Below, one piece after another: positions 44,831 through 53,507 of a stretch of 64,000 bases of DNA; the first letter of the stretch is position 1; each line of letters starts with the position of its first letter. Under the pieces are notes generated by a model. The model worked only from the letters and a program-made list of their open reading frames with translations. It was not told the DNA's origin and ran no database searches. Origin of the DNA: Streptomyces sp. P3 (GTDB taxonomy: Bacteria > Actinomycetota > Actinomycetes > Streptomycetales > Streptomycetaceae); NCBI RefSeq assembly GCF_003032475.1, contig NZ_CP028369.1, positions 6,696,001 to 6,760,000 of the forward strand, in the 5' to 3' direction. A program made the translations under genes and the position numbers.

Positions 44831-46003
44831 TTGATACGGATAGATGGAGTCACCAAGCGGTATCCGGACGGCACGGTGGCGGTCGACCGGCTCTCCCTCG
44901 ACATACCGGACCGCTCGATCACCGTCCTCGTCGGTCCGTCGGGCTGCGGCAAGACGACCACTCTGCGGATGATCAACCGGATGGTCGAACCCACCGAGGG
45001 CGCCATCCTCATCGACGGCGTCGACAGCCGTCAGCAGCCGGTCAACTCGCTGCGCCGGTCGATGGGTTACGTCATCCAGAACGCCGGGCTCTTCCAGCAC
45101 CGCACGATCGTCGACAACATCGCCACCGTCCCCCGGCTGCTGGGCTGGAGCAAGGACAGGGCCCGCGCACGGGCCAGGGAGCTGATGGAACGGGTGGGGC
45201 TCGACGCCTCGTTCGCCAAGCGCTACCCCTACCAGCTCTCCGGCGGCCAGCAGCAGCGCGTCGGCGTGGCGCGGGCGCTCGCCGCCGACCCGCCGGTGCT
45301 GCTGATGGACGAGCCGTTCTCCGCCGTGGACCCGGTCGTCCGCAAGGGACTGCAGGACGAACTGCTGCGCATCCAGGAAGAGTTGGGCAAGACCATCGTC
45401 TTCGTCACCCATGACATCGACGAGGCGGTCAAGCTCGGCACCATGGTCGCCGTGCTGCGGACCGGCGGGCGGCTCGCCCAGTGCGCACCGCCCGCCGAGC
45501 TGTTGTCCGACCCCGCCGACGCGTTCGTCGAGGACTTCCTCGGCGCCGACCGGGGCATCCGCCGACTGTCGTTCTTCTCCTCCGCCGGGCTGGAGTTGCT
45601 CACCGCCCCCATCGTCGCGGTCGACTCCACCGCCGAGCAGATCACCGCCAAGGCCACGGCCGATGTCCCCTACCTCCTCGTCACCGGCCTGGACGGCCGC
45701 CCGCTCGGCTGGAGTGAGCCGGACGCGCTGACCGCGGGACAGATCGACACCGGCCGACTGCTGTCGTACGGGCGGCCGTTCGTCGCCGGTCAGGACTCGC
45801 TGCGTGCCGCGCTCGACTGCGCCGTCCTGTCGCCCACCGGCTGGGCCGTCGCCGTGGACGCGGAGGGCCGGGCCGCCGGAGTCGCGTCGCAGGCGGCGAT
45901 CGCCGAGGCGATCCGCGGCGCCCACGCGGCGGGCCGGCAGGAGGGGCGGGAACGCCAGGAGGAACAGCCGGCCGTGAAAACCGTTTCGAAGGCCGTTCGG
46001 TGA
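44831..46003 (+). CDS. OpuC/ProV-type quaternary-amine ABC transporter ATPase
   Basis: A 390-residue ATPase. Walker A GPSGCGKTT, signature LSGGQQQRVGVARAL, Walker B VLLMDEPF, switch His in FVTHDIDEAV, followed by C-terminal CBS-like domains (from about 270; LLTAPIVAVDSTAEQI). I chose TTG 44831 (MIRIDGVTKRYPDG) because homologues begin this way; GTG 44819 gives four more residues. Its stop overlaps the next gene (GTGA). Together with two permeases and the distant binding protein at 53508 it should import glycine betaine, choline, ergothioneine or a similar quaternary amine. Confidence 0.9.
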   Translation: MIRIDGVTKRYPDGTVAVDRLSLDIPDRSITVLVGPSGCGKTTTLRMINRMVEPTEGAILIDGVDSRQQPVNSLRRSMGYVIQNAGLFQHRTIVDNIATVPRLLGWSKDRARARARELMERVGLDASFAKRYPYQLSGGQQQRVGVARALAADPPVLLMDEPFSAVDPVVRKGLQDELLRIQEELGKTIVFVTHDIDEAVKLGTMVAVLRTGGRLAQCAPPAELLSDPADAFVEDFLGADRGIRRLSFFSSAGLELLTAPIVAVDSTAEQITAKATADVPYLLVTGLDGRPLGWSEPDALTAGQIDTGRLLSYGRPFVAGQDSLRAALDCAVLSPTGWAVAVDAEGRAAGVASQAAIAEAIRGAHAAGRQEGRERQEEQPAVKTVSKAVR

Positions 46004-46695
46004 ACCGCTTCTTCGACATCCCGAGCGACCTTCAGCACGACTGGCTCGGCCTGATCGGGCTGCATCTGCGCGAAGCCCTGCTGCCGGTGCTGGGCGGACT
46101 GTTGCTCGCGCTCCCGCTGGCCCAGCTGTGCGTGCGGCTGCGCTGGCTGTACCCGCCGGTGCTGTGGGTGACGACCGTGCTCTACGCCATCCCGTCCCTG
46201 GCCTTCTTCGTCGTCCTCATCGACTACACCGGGCAGACCGAGCTGACGGTGATGATCCCGCTCACCGTCTACACCCTGGTCGTGCTCGTCCCGGCGATCG
46301 TCGACGGCGTGCGCTCGGTGCCGCAGGAGACCCTCGCCGCGGCGACCGCCATGGGCTTCGGGCCCGTACGTCGCTATCTGCAGGTCCAGTTGCCGATCGC
46401 GGTGCCCGCGATCATCGCCGGTCTGCGGGTCGCGACGGTGTCCAGCATCAGCCTCGTCAGCGTCGGCATGCTGATCGGCAACCAGGGCGCGCTCGGCAAC
46501 CTGCTGCACGACGCGCAGATCTACAACCGGCCGGAACTGGCCTGGAACTCCGTGATCACCACAGCCGTCCTCGCGGTCCTCGTGGACGCCGCGCTGGTCC
46601 TCGTACGGCTCCTGCTGACCCCGTGGATGCCGAGCGCCGCCGGCCGCCGCCGGGCCGCGCAGGCGGCGCCCGTCCTGGAGGGGGCAGTCCGGTGA
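46000..46695 (+). CDS. OpuC-type permease, first subunit
   Basis: A 231-residue inner-membrane permease with about five to six segments. The ATPase-contact loop is SVPQETLAAATAMGFGPVRR. GTG start overlaps the stop of the ATPase gene. N-terminus NRFFDIPSDLQHDWLGLIG resembles OpuCB/ProW short forms. Acts with the second permease as a heterodimer. Confidence 0.9.
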   Translation: MNRFFDIPSDLQHDWLGLIGLHLREALLPVLGGLLLALPLAQLCVRLRWLYPPVLWVTTVLYAIPSLAFFVVLIDYTGQTELTVMIPLTVYTLVVLVPAIVDGVRSVPQETLAAATAMGFGPVRRYLQVQLPIAVPAIIAGLRVATVSSISLVSVGMLIGNQGALGNLLHDAQIYNRPELAWNSVITTAVLAVLVDAALVLVRLLLTPWMPSAAGRRRAAQAAPVLEGAVR

Positions 46696-47360
46696 ACGTA
46701 CTGAACTTCGTCAACGCCTTCTTCGGCGACGGTGCCCACTGGCACGGTTACGACGGCATCCCCACCCGGCTGCTGGAGCACCTGCAGTACTCGCTCGAGG
46801 CGCTCGCCCTCGCCGCCCTCATCGGACTGCCGGTCGGACTCCTCACCGGCCACTACGGCAAGGGCGGCAACACCCTCACCCTGATCGCCACCGCGGGCCG
46901 GGCGCTGCCCACCTTCGGTCTGCTGGTGCTCATCACCCTCAGCACCGGCTTCGGCATGATGCCGGTGATGATCCCGCTGGTCGTCCTCGCCGTTCCGCCG
47001 ATCCTGGTCACCACCTACGAGGCGGTGCGCTCCGTCGACCCGTCCCCGGTGGACGCGGCGCGGGGCATCGGCATGGCCGAACGGCGCATCCTGCTCCAGG
47101 TGGAGCTGCCCGTCGCGCTGCCGCTCATCCTCGGCGGACTGCGCTCGGCGGCCATCCAGATCGTGTCCACCGCCACCATCGCCGCGTACGTGGGCCTCGG
47201 CGGACTCGGCCGCTTCATCGTGGACGGCCTCTACCAGCACGACTACGAGAAGGTCGTCGGCGGCGCCACCCTGGTCGCCGGTATGGCCCTCGCGACCCTG
47301 GGCGTCTTCTGGGCCCTCGCCCGCGCGACGGTCTCGCCGGGGGTGCGGCGCGCCCACTGA
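46692..47360 (+). CDS. OpuC-type permease, second subunit
   Basis: A 222-residue permease: segments such as YSLEALALAALIGLPVGLL and the loop SVDPSPVDAARGIGMAERRI. Starts with GTG overlapping the previous stop. The importer genes stop here: immediately after the TGA at 47360 the sequence AGCGTGTTGCGGAAAGC looks like an insertion-sequence end, and the binding-protein gene expected next is found only at 53508. Confidence 0.9.
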   Translation: MNVLNFVNAFFGDGAHWHGYDGIPTRLLEHLQYSLEALALAALIGLPVGLLTGHYGKGGNTLTLIATAGRALPTFGLLVLITLSTGFGMMPVMIPLVVLAVPPILVTTYEAVRSVDPSPVDAARGIGMAERRILLQVELPVALPLILGGLRSAAIQIVSTATIAAYVGLGGLGRFIVDGLYQHDYEKVVGGATLVAGMALATLGVFWALARATVSPGVRRAH

Positions 47361-47417
47361 AGCGTGTTGCGGAAAGCCGCGACTTTGCAGGTCAGGGCCT
47401 GGCCGCGGCTGTTCTGA

Positions 47418-47615
47418 TCACGCGGCCAAGGCGAGGTCGTGCATGTGCGCGACACCATGGACTGCGTGGTGGAGGCCCTCGCCGCGCTGTCGGCAGTCAC
47501 GAGGGATCTTGTCGTGCTTCCTGCGGGCGAAGGCATGCCCGACCCGCGCACGGGCCCGGCGATGCTCCGCATCGCCGGCTTCCTCACCGGCCGGCAGGAG
47601 CAGGAGCCGGCCGGG
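47418..47615 (-). pseudogene. Truncated IS5-family transposase remnant
   Basis: The last ~65 codons of a DDE transposase of the IS5 type: EEAGDAEHRRARARVGHAFA followed by RRKHDKIPRDCRQRGEGLHH and AVHGVAHMHDLALAA then stop. The upstream two thirds, with the rest of the catalytic domain, are missing. It lies 57 bp from the end of the second permease gene and marks the left border of the block that separates the importer genes from their binding-protein gene. The left IS end may be near 47361; no intact inverted repeat pair was found. Confidence 0.75.
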
Positions 47616-48123
47616 TCGCTGCGCCTGTGCAGGGCTCTGCGCTCGGGCATCCGCCGCTGGGGGCCCACCGGTCGGTGACGTCGTTCGAAGACGCGTGCGG
47701 CATCGCGGCCCTGGTCGACGGCGAAGGCGGGTCGGCACCCTCATACCGGTCGTGCCCGGCAGCGATGGTGAAAACCAGTGCCACGGCTGCCACAAACAGT
47801 TGGATCGCTCCTGCGAACGGATGCCCCGAGAGCAGGAAGAGCACGGCGATCACGAGCACGCCCAAGGTGAATCCGCCGAGCCAGAGCACCGGGACCCAGT
47901 CCGTCGGGGGTGCCACGGCGTCCTCGTCCGCACGGCCCCATCCACGGACGGCCGACGTCAGCCCCAGCAGAAGGGCGACCGGGATTTCGATGAGCAGGAC
48001 GATCAAACTTATGCAGCCACCCGTGAACCCGTCGCTCCGCGAGTCCGAAGGTCTTCCAGCCCGGGCACTGTTCTTTGGTGAGTGGGGTGAGTGCGGTGAG
48101 TGCGAACTCGGCTCGAAGCGCAT
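47584..48123 (-). CDS. DUF6234-like small membrane protein
   Basis: A 179-residue frame. Residues about 38-130 contain three membrane segments (GGCISLIVLLIEIPVALLLG; VPVLWLGGFTLGVLVIAVLF; GAIQLFVAAVALVFTIAAGH) and match the Streptomyces DUF6234 type as I remember it. After GHDRYE the sequence becomes low quality and the last 30-40 residues run into the transposase remnant in another frame, so the natural C-terminus has probably been replaced. The N-terminus has the small repeat HSPHSPHSP. ATG at 48123 follows GAGAG. Confidence 0.6.
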   Translation of the reverse strand: MRFEPSSHSPHSPHSPKNSARAGRPSDSRSDGFTGGCISLIVLLIEIPVALLLGLTSAVRGWGRADEDAVAPPTDWVPVLWLGGFTLGVLVIAVLFLLSGHPFAGAIQLFVAAVALVFTIAAGHDRYEGADPPSPSTRAAMPHASSNDVTDRWAPSGGCPSAEPCTGAATRPAPAPAGR

Positions 48124-48531
48124 GATCGCACTCTCGTACATCAGGCCATGCGCTGCGGCACGGTTCACCGGGCCGAGACCGAGTAGTGGCCGGCCGGCGC
48201 TCACAGCGACCGGCCCCGACCGCCTGTGCTGTCACGTCCGAGGCCGCAGCGTACGCTCCTCGGGCCGGCTACGCCCCGGCCGGCCGTACTCGTTCGTGGC
48301 CGCACCTGAGTCGGACCGGACCTCGTGGTGCCGGATCTCGACCGGTCCCGGGAGTCGACCTGGTGCAGGTCGTGAAACTGCTTCCGAAACCAGTGGAGAA
48401 ACGTGATCTGGCCCAGGTCGTGACACCGGTTCTGACACCGGTCCTGAAACAGCTTCTGAGACAAAGGCCAGACCAGACCAGACCAGACCAGGCCCCGCAC
48501 CGCGACATCGCACCACTGCAGAACGTGTTTC
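48124..48531. other. Intergenic region with degenerate repeats before the first conservon
   Basis: 408 bases without a supported gene. The right half (48360-48495) contains degenerate 12-base units of the kind GTGACACCGGTT/CTGACACCGGTC and four exact tandem GACCA units at 48471-48490. It is 3' of cvnD and may act in transcription termination; the left half should hold the promoter of the DUF6234-like gene. Confidence 0.55.
48471..48490. repeat. Four tandem GACCA units
   Basis: Exact 5-bp repeat 3' of the first conservon, inside a broader block of 12-base degenerate repeats. Probably a slippage product. Confidence 0.85.
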
Positions 48532-49131
48532 TCAGCCCTCGGAGCGGGCCAGCGCCTGTTCCAGGACGACGAGCAGGGCGTCGCGGACCGAGCCGCGCTC
48601 GCGGGCGTCGAAGACGAGCAGCGGCACGCCGTCCGACACGTCGAGGGCCCAGCGGACCTCGTCCAGCGTGTGCGCCAGCTGGCCGTCGAATGCGTTCACG
48701 GCCACGGCGAACGGGATCCGCTTGTGCTCGAAGTAGTCGACTGCGGCGTAACAGTCGTCGAGGCGGCGGGTGTCGACGATGACGAGCCCGCCGATCGCGC
48801 CCTCCACGATGTCGTCCCACATGAACCCGAACCGCTCCTGTCCGGGCGTGCCGAACAGGTACAGCTTGAGCGTCGGGTCGATGGTGATGCAGCCGAAGTC
48901 CATCGCCACCGTGGTGGTGGTCTTGCGCGGGGTGTGGCTGAGGTCGTCCACACCCGCCGCGACCTCGGTGATGGCCGCCTCGGTGGTCAGCGGCTCGATC
49001 TCGGAGATCGAGCCGACCGCGGTGGTCTTGCCCACGCCGAAGCCGCCCGCGATCACCAGTTTCACCGGCAGCGGCGGTCGCACGGCGGCCTGTCCGGCCG
49101 AGGCGCGGACCAGCGGTTCAGTCGGTGTCAC
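48532..49131 (-). CDS. cvnD: Conservon GTPase (CvnD), first cluster
   Basis: A 199-residue Rab/Arf-like small GTPase. P-loop GGFGVGKTT, switch region with KTTTTVAMDFGCITID, DTxG-equivalent LFGTPGQERFGFMW, and the base-recognition region FAVAVNAFDGQ, where NAFD replaces NKxD. GTG start at 49131 lies inside the end of cvnC, a 14-bp overlap. In conservons the GTPase forms a membrane-associated complex with CvnA-C that resembles eukaryotic G-protein signalling. Last gene of the operon; no cvnE P450 follows. Confidence 0.93.
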   Translation of the reverse strand: MTPTEPLVRASAGQAAVRPPLPVKLVIAGGFGVGKTTAVGSISEIEPLTTEAAITEVAAGVDDLSHTPRKTTTTVAMDFGCITIDPTLKLYLFGTPGQERFGFMWDDIVEGAIGGLVIVDTRRLDDCYAAVDYFEHKRIPFAVAVNAFDGQLAHTLDEVRWALDVSDGVPLLVFDARERGSVRDALLVVLEQALARSEG

Positions 49132-49561
49132 GGAATACCCCCCGGGAGTCGGGGATGGCCCGCAGGCCATCGATAACCCTGCGCAGTACGGACGCGTCGT
49201 GGGTGACGCCGGAGTCGGGAACGTGCACCGACAGCTGCCCCGCCGCCCGCAGGTCCTCGGCGAGGACCCGCACCACGTTCAGATGCAGCCGCAGCCGCGC
49301 CGCGATCTCCGCGATGGACTGCGGCACGCGGCAGGCGGCGACGATGTCGTGCTGCTCGAAGGAGAGCCGGTGCAGCGCGCCGAGCCCGTCGGCCGTGGCG
49401 ACCAGCTGGGTCTCCACGGGCATCGTCCGGCCGGACGACGCCTCGCCCGGGCCGCCCGCGACCCGTCCGGCGGTGACGAGGAAGGGCCGGACGGCGGGCG
49501 CGGGCCCGACGGGGGCGACGCCGTCCTCGCCGGCCCCGCGCGGGGTGCGGCCGTCCGCCAT
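49118..49561 (-). CDS. cvnC: Conservon DUF742 protein (CvnC), first cluster
   Basis: A 147-residue DUF742 protein with the family winged-helix-like core: VRPFLVTAGR, HDIVAACRVPQSIAEIAARL, RLHLNVVRVLAEDLRAAGQL. It is thought to contact CvnA/CvnD. ATG at 49561, 31 bp after cvnB, and its end overlaps cvnD by 14 bp, so translation of the two is coupled. Confidence 0.92.
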   Translation of the reverse strand: MADGRTPRGAGEDGVAPVGPAPAVRPFLVTAGRVAGGPGEASSGRTMPVETQLVATADGLGALHRLSFEQHDIVAACRVPQSIAEIAARLRLHLNVVRVLAEDLRAAGQLSVHVPDSGVTHDASVLRRVIDGLRAIPDSRGVFRDTD

Positions 49562-49592
49562 CGGTGTTCGCTTTCTCTGCGGTGGCTCGCGG

Positions 49593-50069
49593 TCAGCGCG
49601 GCCGTGTGACGCCGACGCTGTTCTTCAGCTCCAGGACGAGTTGGGGACTGAGCGCGCTGCCGGCGCGGTTGGCGAACACCGTCATCTCGTAGGCGATGTT
49701 GCCCAGTTTGGCCTCCTTGTCGGTGACCACGCCGAGCACGGCGCCGCTGCCGATCGCGGAGACCAGCACGTGACCGCCCTCCAGATCGATGATGACCTTG
49801 TTCAGGCCGCCCAGACCGTAGTTGCCGGAGGCGCCCGCCGCCAGGCTGGTGATGCCCGACACGATCGCGGCCAGCCGCTCGGAGTCGGCGTGCTCGCGCA
49901 GCTCCGACACGGCGATCAGCAGTCCGTCGGAGGACACCGCGATGGCGTCCACGACCCCTGCGGTCTCGGTGGCGAAACGGCTGAGCAGCCAGGTGAAGTC
50001 GGCTGCGGCGGCCCGCAGATCGGTCGGCGTGGCGTCTCCGGCGGGAGTCTCACCTGTCGACGTGCTCAC
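49593..50069 (-). CDS. cvnB: Conservon roadblock/LC7 protein (CvnB), first cluster
   Basis: A 158-residue roadblock/LC7 protein (FTWLLSRFATETAGVVDAIA, VSSDGLLIAVSE, GGHVLVSAIGSGAVLGVV), expected to dimerise and bind the GTPase as a regulator. GTG at 50069 overlaps the stop of cvnA (GTGA). The C-terminal 15 residues are short and basic. Confidence 0.93.
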   Translation of the reverse strand: MSTSTGETPAGDATPTDLRAAAADFTWLLSRFATETAGVVDAIAVSSDGLLIAVSELREHADSERLAAIVSGITSLAAGASGNYGLGGLNKVIIDLEGGHVLVSAIGSGAVLGVVTDKEAKLGNIAYEMTVFANRAGSALSPQLVLELKNSVGVTRPR

Positions 50070-53000
50070 TGCTCGGCTCCTTCCGGAAGGTGGTTCTGGT
50101 GGTGCGTGCGGTCCCGGCCCGACGAGTCGGACGTCGCTGTCCGGTCGGTCCGGTCGGCCCCGTCGGGGTCACCGTCGGGACGGTGGTCGCGTCCGTGGTC
50201 GCTGCGGCCGTCGTCCCCGCGTGCGCCGCGGTGAGCGGCCGGGTCGGCGGGCAGCGGGTGTTCACCGGTGTCGCGGTGCGCGCGGGCCACGGCGGCCTCG
50301 AACTCCTCCAGCGCACTGCGTACGGCGTCCGCGTCGGCGGGGCGGGCGGCCTGCCTCGCCGTCCGCTGCGCGGCGGTGTCGGCGTCCGTGCGCAGTGTGG
50401 CGCCGCGCACGCGACGCCGCAGGGGCCGGGCGGCGTCGGCCTCGCCGGCAGAGGCGGGCGTGGACGAGCCGGCGCCTTGCGGCCCACCAGGCAGGCGGGC
50501 AGGCAGCGGGGACGACGTCGAAGCCGATGCCGATGCCGATGCCGAAGCCGATGCCGATGCCGATGCCGGCCTCGGCTCGGGCGAGTGGGCCGCCGGAGTG
50601 TTCTTCGCCGTGGTGGTGGCCGGGCGTTCCGCCGACGGGGCGGGTGCCTGCGGCTCCGCCTCGGCGCGGGTGCGCGGTGTGCGCTCGGCCGTGCGGGGCG
50701 CGGGGATGCCCGGCCCTCCGACGTGGGTGGGCGGCTCGGCCTCGGGCGCGCGGGAGCGCACGGCTGGAGACGCGCCGGAAGCGGCTCCTCCCGGCTCGTA
50801 CCCCGTGCCCGGGGTGGCGGCGGAGGCGGAGCCGGTCGTGCGGTCCTCGGCAACGGCGTCGGCGACGGCGTCGGCGGGGCTGCCTGCCGGGCCGGACGGA
50901 GATCCGGGTTCCCGGTCCGTGGAGGTGCTGCGGGAGTCGTCCGGCTCCGCCGTCGGGGCGGCCTCGCGCCGGGGTATCCGGCGGGGGAGCGCGGCCGGGT
51001 CCTCCTCGCGCGCGGCCCAGGACGGGACGGAGACGGACGGGGACGGTCCCGCCGCGGGAGCCGACGGGGCAGCGGCCCGTCCGGCGGAGGCGGGGGACGC
51101 CGACGGACCCGGGGAGAGGGGCCTGCCCCCCTGGCCGGCCTCGCTCGTCGTCACCAGCAGTGTCGACGGGATCATCACCTCGGCCGTCACACCGCCGCCC
51201 GGGGTGCGGGTGAGGGTGACGTCGACGTCCCGGCGGCGGGCGAGGGCGCCGACCACGAACAGGCCGAGCACCTTCGTCGGCACGAGGTCGAGGCGCTCGC
51301 GGCGCACCAGACGCGCGTTCTCCTCGGCGAGGCGCTCCGCGCTCATGCCCAGGCCGTGGTCGGAGACGGTGACCGACGCGCCGTCGTCGTCGGAGCCGAC
51401 CACCACCTCGACGGGGCTGTCCTCGGGCGAGAATGACACGGCGTTCTCCAGGAGTTCGGCGATCATCAGCGTCAGGTCGCCGATGATGTCGGGCTCCACG
51501 ACGGCCTCGGTCGCCGCGCGCAGCCGGACCCGCTGGAAGCCCTCGATCTGGCCCAGCGCGGCGCGTACGACGTTGGTGAGCGCGGTGGGGCCGGCGTCCA
51601 GGACGGTCTCGCGGATGCCGGCGAGCAGCATCAGGCTGTCGGCGTTGCGGCGCAGCCGGACGGCGATGTGGTCGATGGAGTAGAGGCGTTCGAGCAGCGC
51701 GGGGTCGGTCTCTCCGCGCTCCACCGAGTCGATCAGCGCGAGTTGACGGGTGGTCAGGTTGCTGACGCGCCGGCCGACGTTGCCGAACATCTCGGCGACG
51801 TTGCGCCGGCTCAGCACCTGGCGTTCCAGCAGCGCGGCCGCGGTGGTCTGGACGTTGTTGAAGGCCTCGGCGAGCTCACCGATCTCGTCGTCGGCGGTGA
51901 CCGGCAGTTCGCGCAGCCGTGGGGAGCCGGATTCCTCGGCGTCGTCGTCGGCGACACGGGCGAGCTCGCGGCCCGCGACGTCGGCGACCTCCTGCGCCGC
52001 CCCGGTCAGCGCCAGCACCGGACGGACCACGGAACGGCGGACCAGGACGGAGAGAGTGATCCACAGCGCGAAGCAGCACAGCGCCAGGCTCAGCAGCAGG
52101 ACCGCGCGCCACCGGGCGCTGGAGGCCGCGGAGTCGGCCCGGTCGGCGATCTGGCCGATGAGTGACGCCGTGATCGCGAGCCGGGACCCGGCCTGTGCGC
52201 TGTAGTCGGGGTAGCGGGCGATGGCCGCCCGCAGCGCCGCCCGGATGTCGGCCTTCGACTCGGCCTGCAACGCGCTGGGGTCCACCGCCAGATCGGCGTA
52301 GTGACGGCTGATGGAGGCCTGCGAGATGTTGTGCTCGATGCCGCTGAACTCGTCGGACTGCGCGGGGCTCGCGAACCGCTCGAACCGCGCGGCCTGATAG
52401 GTGAACAACTCGTAGGAGCCGACCGCGCCGGTGAACTCGATGAGCGCGTTGCTGTCACCGGTCCCGGCGGAGAACACGCCGGTCTCGTAGGCGCCGTGGG
52501 CGGCGTCGGCGCGCAGCAGCGAGTCGAGGAGGTTGCCGGTGAAGGTGGAGGCGAGCGCGGAGTTGTGCTCCAGGCCGAGGCCCTCGATGAGGCCGTCGGC
52601 GGCGCCCGAGTACGCGGGGTCGATGTTGTCGGCGGGCAGATAGCCCTGCTGGATGGTCTGCCGCAGTCCGGCCAGCCCCTGGACCTCCCTCAGGGCGCGG
52701 GCCTCGGTGTCCGGCAGCCGGTCGCCGAAGGCGTCGACGACCTTTTGCACCTGCTCGTCGACGGCGGCCTGGGACTGCCGGTAGCTCTCGGCGGAGGGGG
52801 CGTCGACGCCGGAGGCCGCCTCGAACCGCACGGAGAGCAGGATCGCCTGTTGGTGCTCGGCCTGCAGCAGGGCGACGAGTTGCGCGACCTGCGTGCTGTC
52901 GCGGACCAGTCGGGCGGCGTTCGCGGCGCGGTCGGACTCCTGCACCAGGTCGACGACGAGGTACGTCAGCAGCAGGGCGATCACCGCCAGCGGGATGCCG

Positions 53001-53122
53001 ACGAGCACGTTCAGCTTGCGCTGGAAGGGCCATCGGTCGGCGAAGGTCCGCAGGCCCCGGGGCGCGGGCGGCGAGGCCGAGGACGCCGAGCCGGCGGGCG
53101 CGTCCACCTCTTTCGTGGACAC
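50066..53122 (-). CDS. cvnA: Conservon sensor kinase (CvnA) with nitrate/nitrite-sensor-type domain
   Basis: A 1018-residue membrane protein. Membrane segment 1 (LNVLVGIPLAVIALLLTYLV), an extracytoplasmic helical NIT-type sensor (about 60-310), membrane segment 2 (WRAVLLLSLALCCFALWITL), HAMP, and an ATPase domain with ELLENAVSFSPEDSP and DHGLGMS. From about 690 on it is disordered, Pro/Ala/Ser-rich, including an Ala-Ser dipeptide repeat. GTG at 53122 follows GGAGG. The usual phosphoacceptor H-box is not evident, as in other conservon kinases. First gene of cvnABCD. Confidence 0.92.
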   Translation of the reverse strand: MSTKEVDAPAGSASSASPPAPRGLRTFADRWPFQRKLNVLVGIPLAVIALLLTYLVVDLVQESDRAANAARLVRDSTQVAQLVALLQAEHQQAILLSVRFEAASGVDAPSAESYRQSQAAVDEQVQKVVDAFGDRLPDTEARALREVQGLAGLRQTIQQGYLPADNIDPAYSGAADGLIEGLGLEHNSALASTFTGNLLDSLLRADAAHGAYETGVFSAGTGDSNALIEFTGAVGSYELFTYQAARFERFASPAQSDEFSGIEHNISQASISRHYADLAVDPSALQAESKADIRAALRAAIARYPDYSAQAGSRLAITASLIGQIADRADSAASSARWRAVLLLSLALCCFALWITLSVLVRRSVVRPVLALTGAAQEVADVAGRELARVADDDAEESGSPRLRELPVTADDEIGELAEAFNNVQTTAAALLERQVLSRRNVAEMFGNVGRRVSNLTTRQLALIDSVERGETDPALLERLYSIDHIAVRLRRNADSLMLLAGIRETVLDAGPTALTNVVRAALGQIEGFQRVRLRAATEAVVEPDIIGDLTLMIAELLENAVSFSPEDSPVEVVVGSDDDGASVTVSDHGLGMSAERLAEENARLVRRERLDLVPTKVLGLFVVGALARRRDVDVTLTRTPGGGVTAEVMIPSTLLVTTSEAGQGGRPLSPGPSASPASAGRAAAPSAPAAGPSPSVSVPSWAAREEDPAALPRRIPRREAAPTAEPDDSRSTSTDREPGSPSGPAGSPADAVADAVAEDRTTGSASAATPGTGYEPGGAASGASPAVRSRAPEAEPPTHVGGPGIPAPRTAERTPRTRAEAEPQAPAPSAERPATTTAKNTPAAHSPEPRPASASASASASASASASTSSPLPARLPGGPQGAGSSTPASAGEADAARPLRRRVRGATLRTDADTAAQRTARQAARPADADAVRSALEEFEAAVARAHRDTGEHPLPADPAAHRGARGDDGRSDHGRDHRPDGDPDGADRTDRTATSDSSGRDRTHHQNHLPEGAEQ
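50523..50564. repeat. Seven GCCGAT-type hexamers in cvnA
   Basis: Six exact GCCGAT units and one GCCGAA, read on the gene strand as Ala-Ser dipeptides (GCA TCG codons) in the disordered tail. Likely length-variable. Confidence 0.9.
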
Positions 53123-53507
53123 CGGGCCTCCTCCAAGAGGGTGTTGCAGGCGTGCACCGGGGGCATGCGAGCTGTCCGTCTGTTCTGTGCGCGCATGTGT
53201 CCGCACGGCTGTGACACGTTCGGGGTCCCCGTACACCGCTGTGGCCGACGCCCACTGCCGTGGCGAACGTCAACTACGGCGACACTATCGCCCATTCGAA
53301 CGCGCGAGCACGTCGCCCCGCGTCAAGAATCCATTACGAAGGGAGACCTCCCGTGGTGCGCGGGAGGACTTACGGTTCGCATGGCGGCGATCACGGATCG
53401 ACGCCGATCGGTGACCCGGCTGCTCTTGACCGATCGAGAAGCGGATGGATTGGATCGGGAGACAAGTGTTTGAGTTCTCATCAACCCCCCAGCTCGGAAC
53501 GGGAACC
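53123..53507. promoter_or_regulatory. Divergent promoter region of cvnA and the importer binding protein
   Basis: 385 bases with no gene. Its right part contains TTGACC at 53426-53431 and TTGGAT at 53450-53455 (18-bp spacer), a good vegetative-type promoter for the binding-protein gene. The left part should hold the cvnA promoter. This is also where the rejoined importer genes would have met before the insertion, if the split-operon reading is right; no transposon end was found here. Confidence 0.5.
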
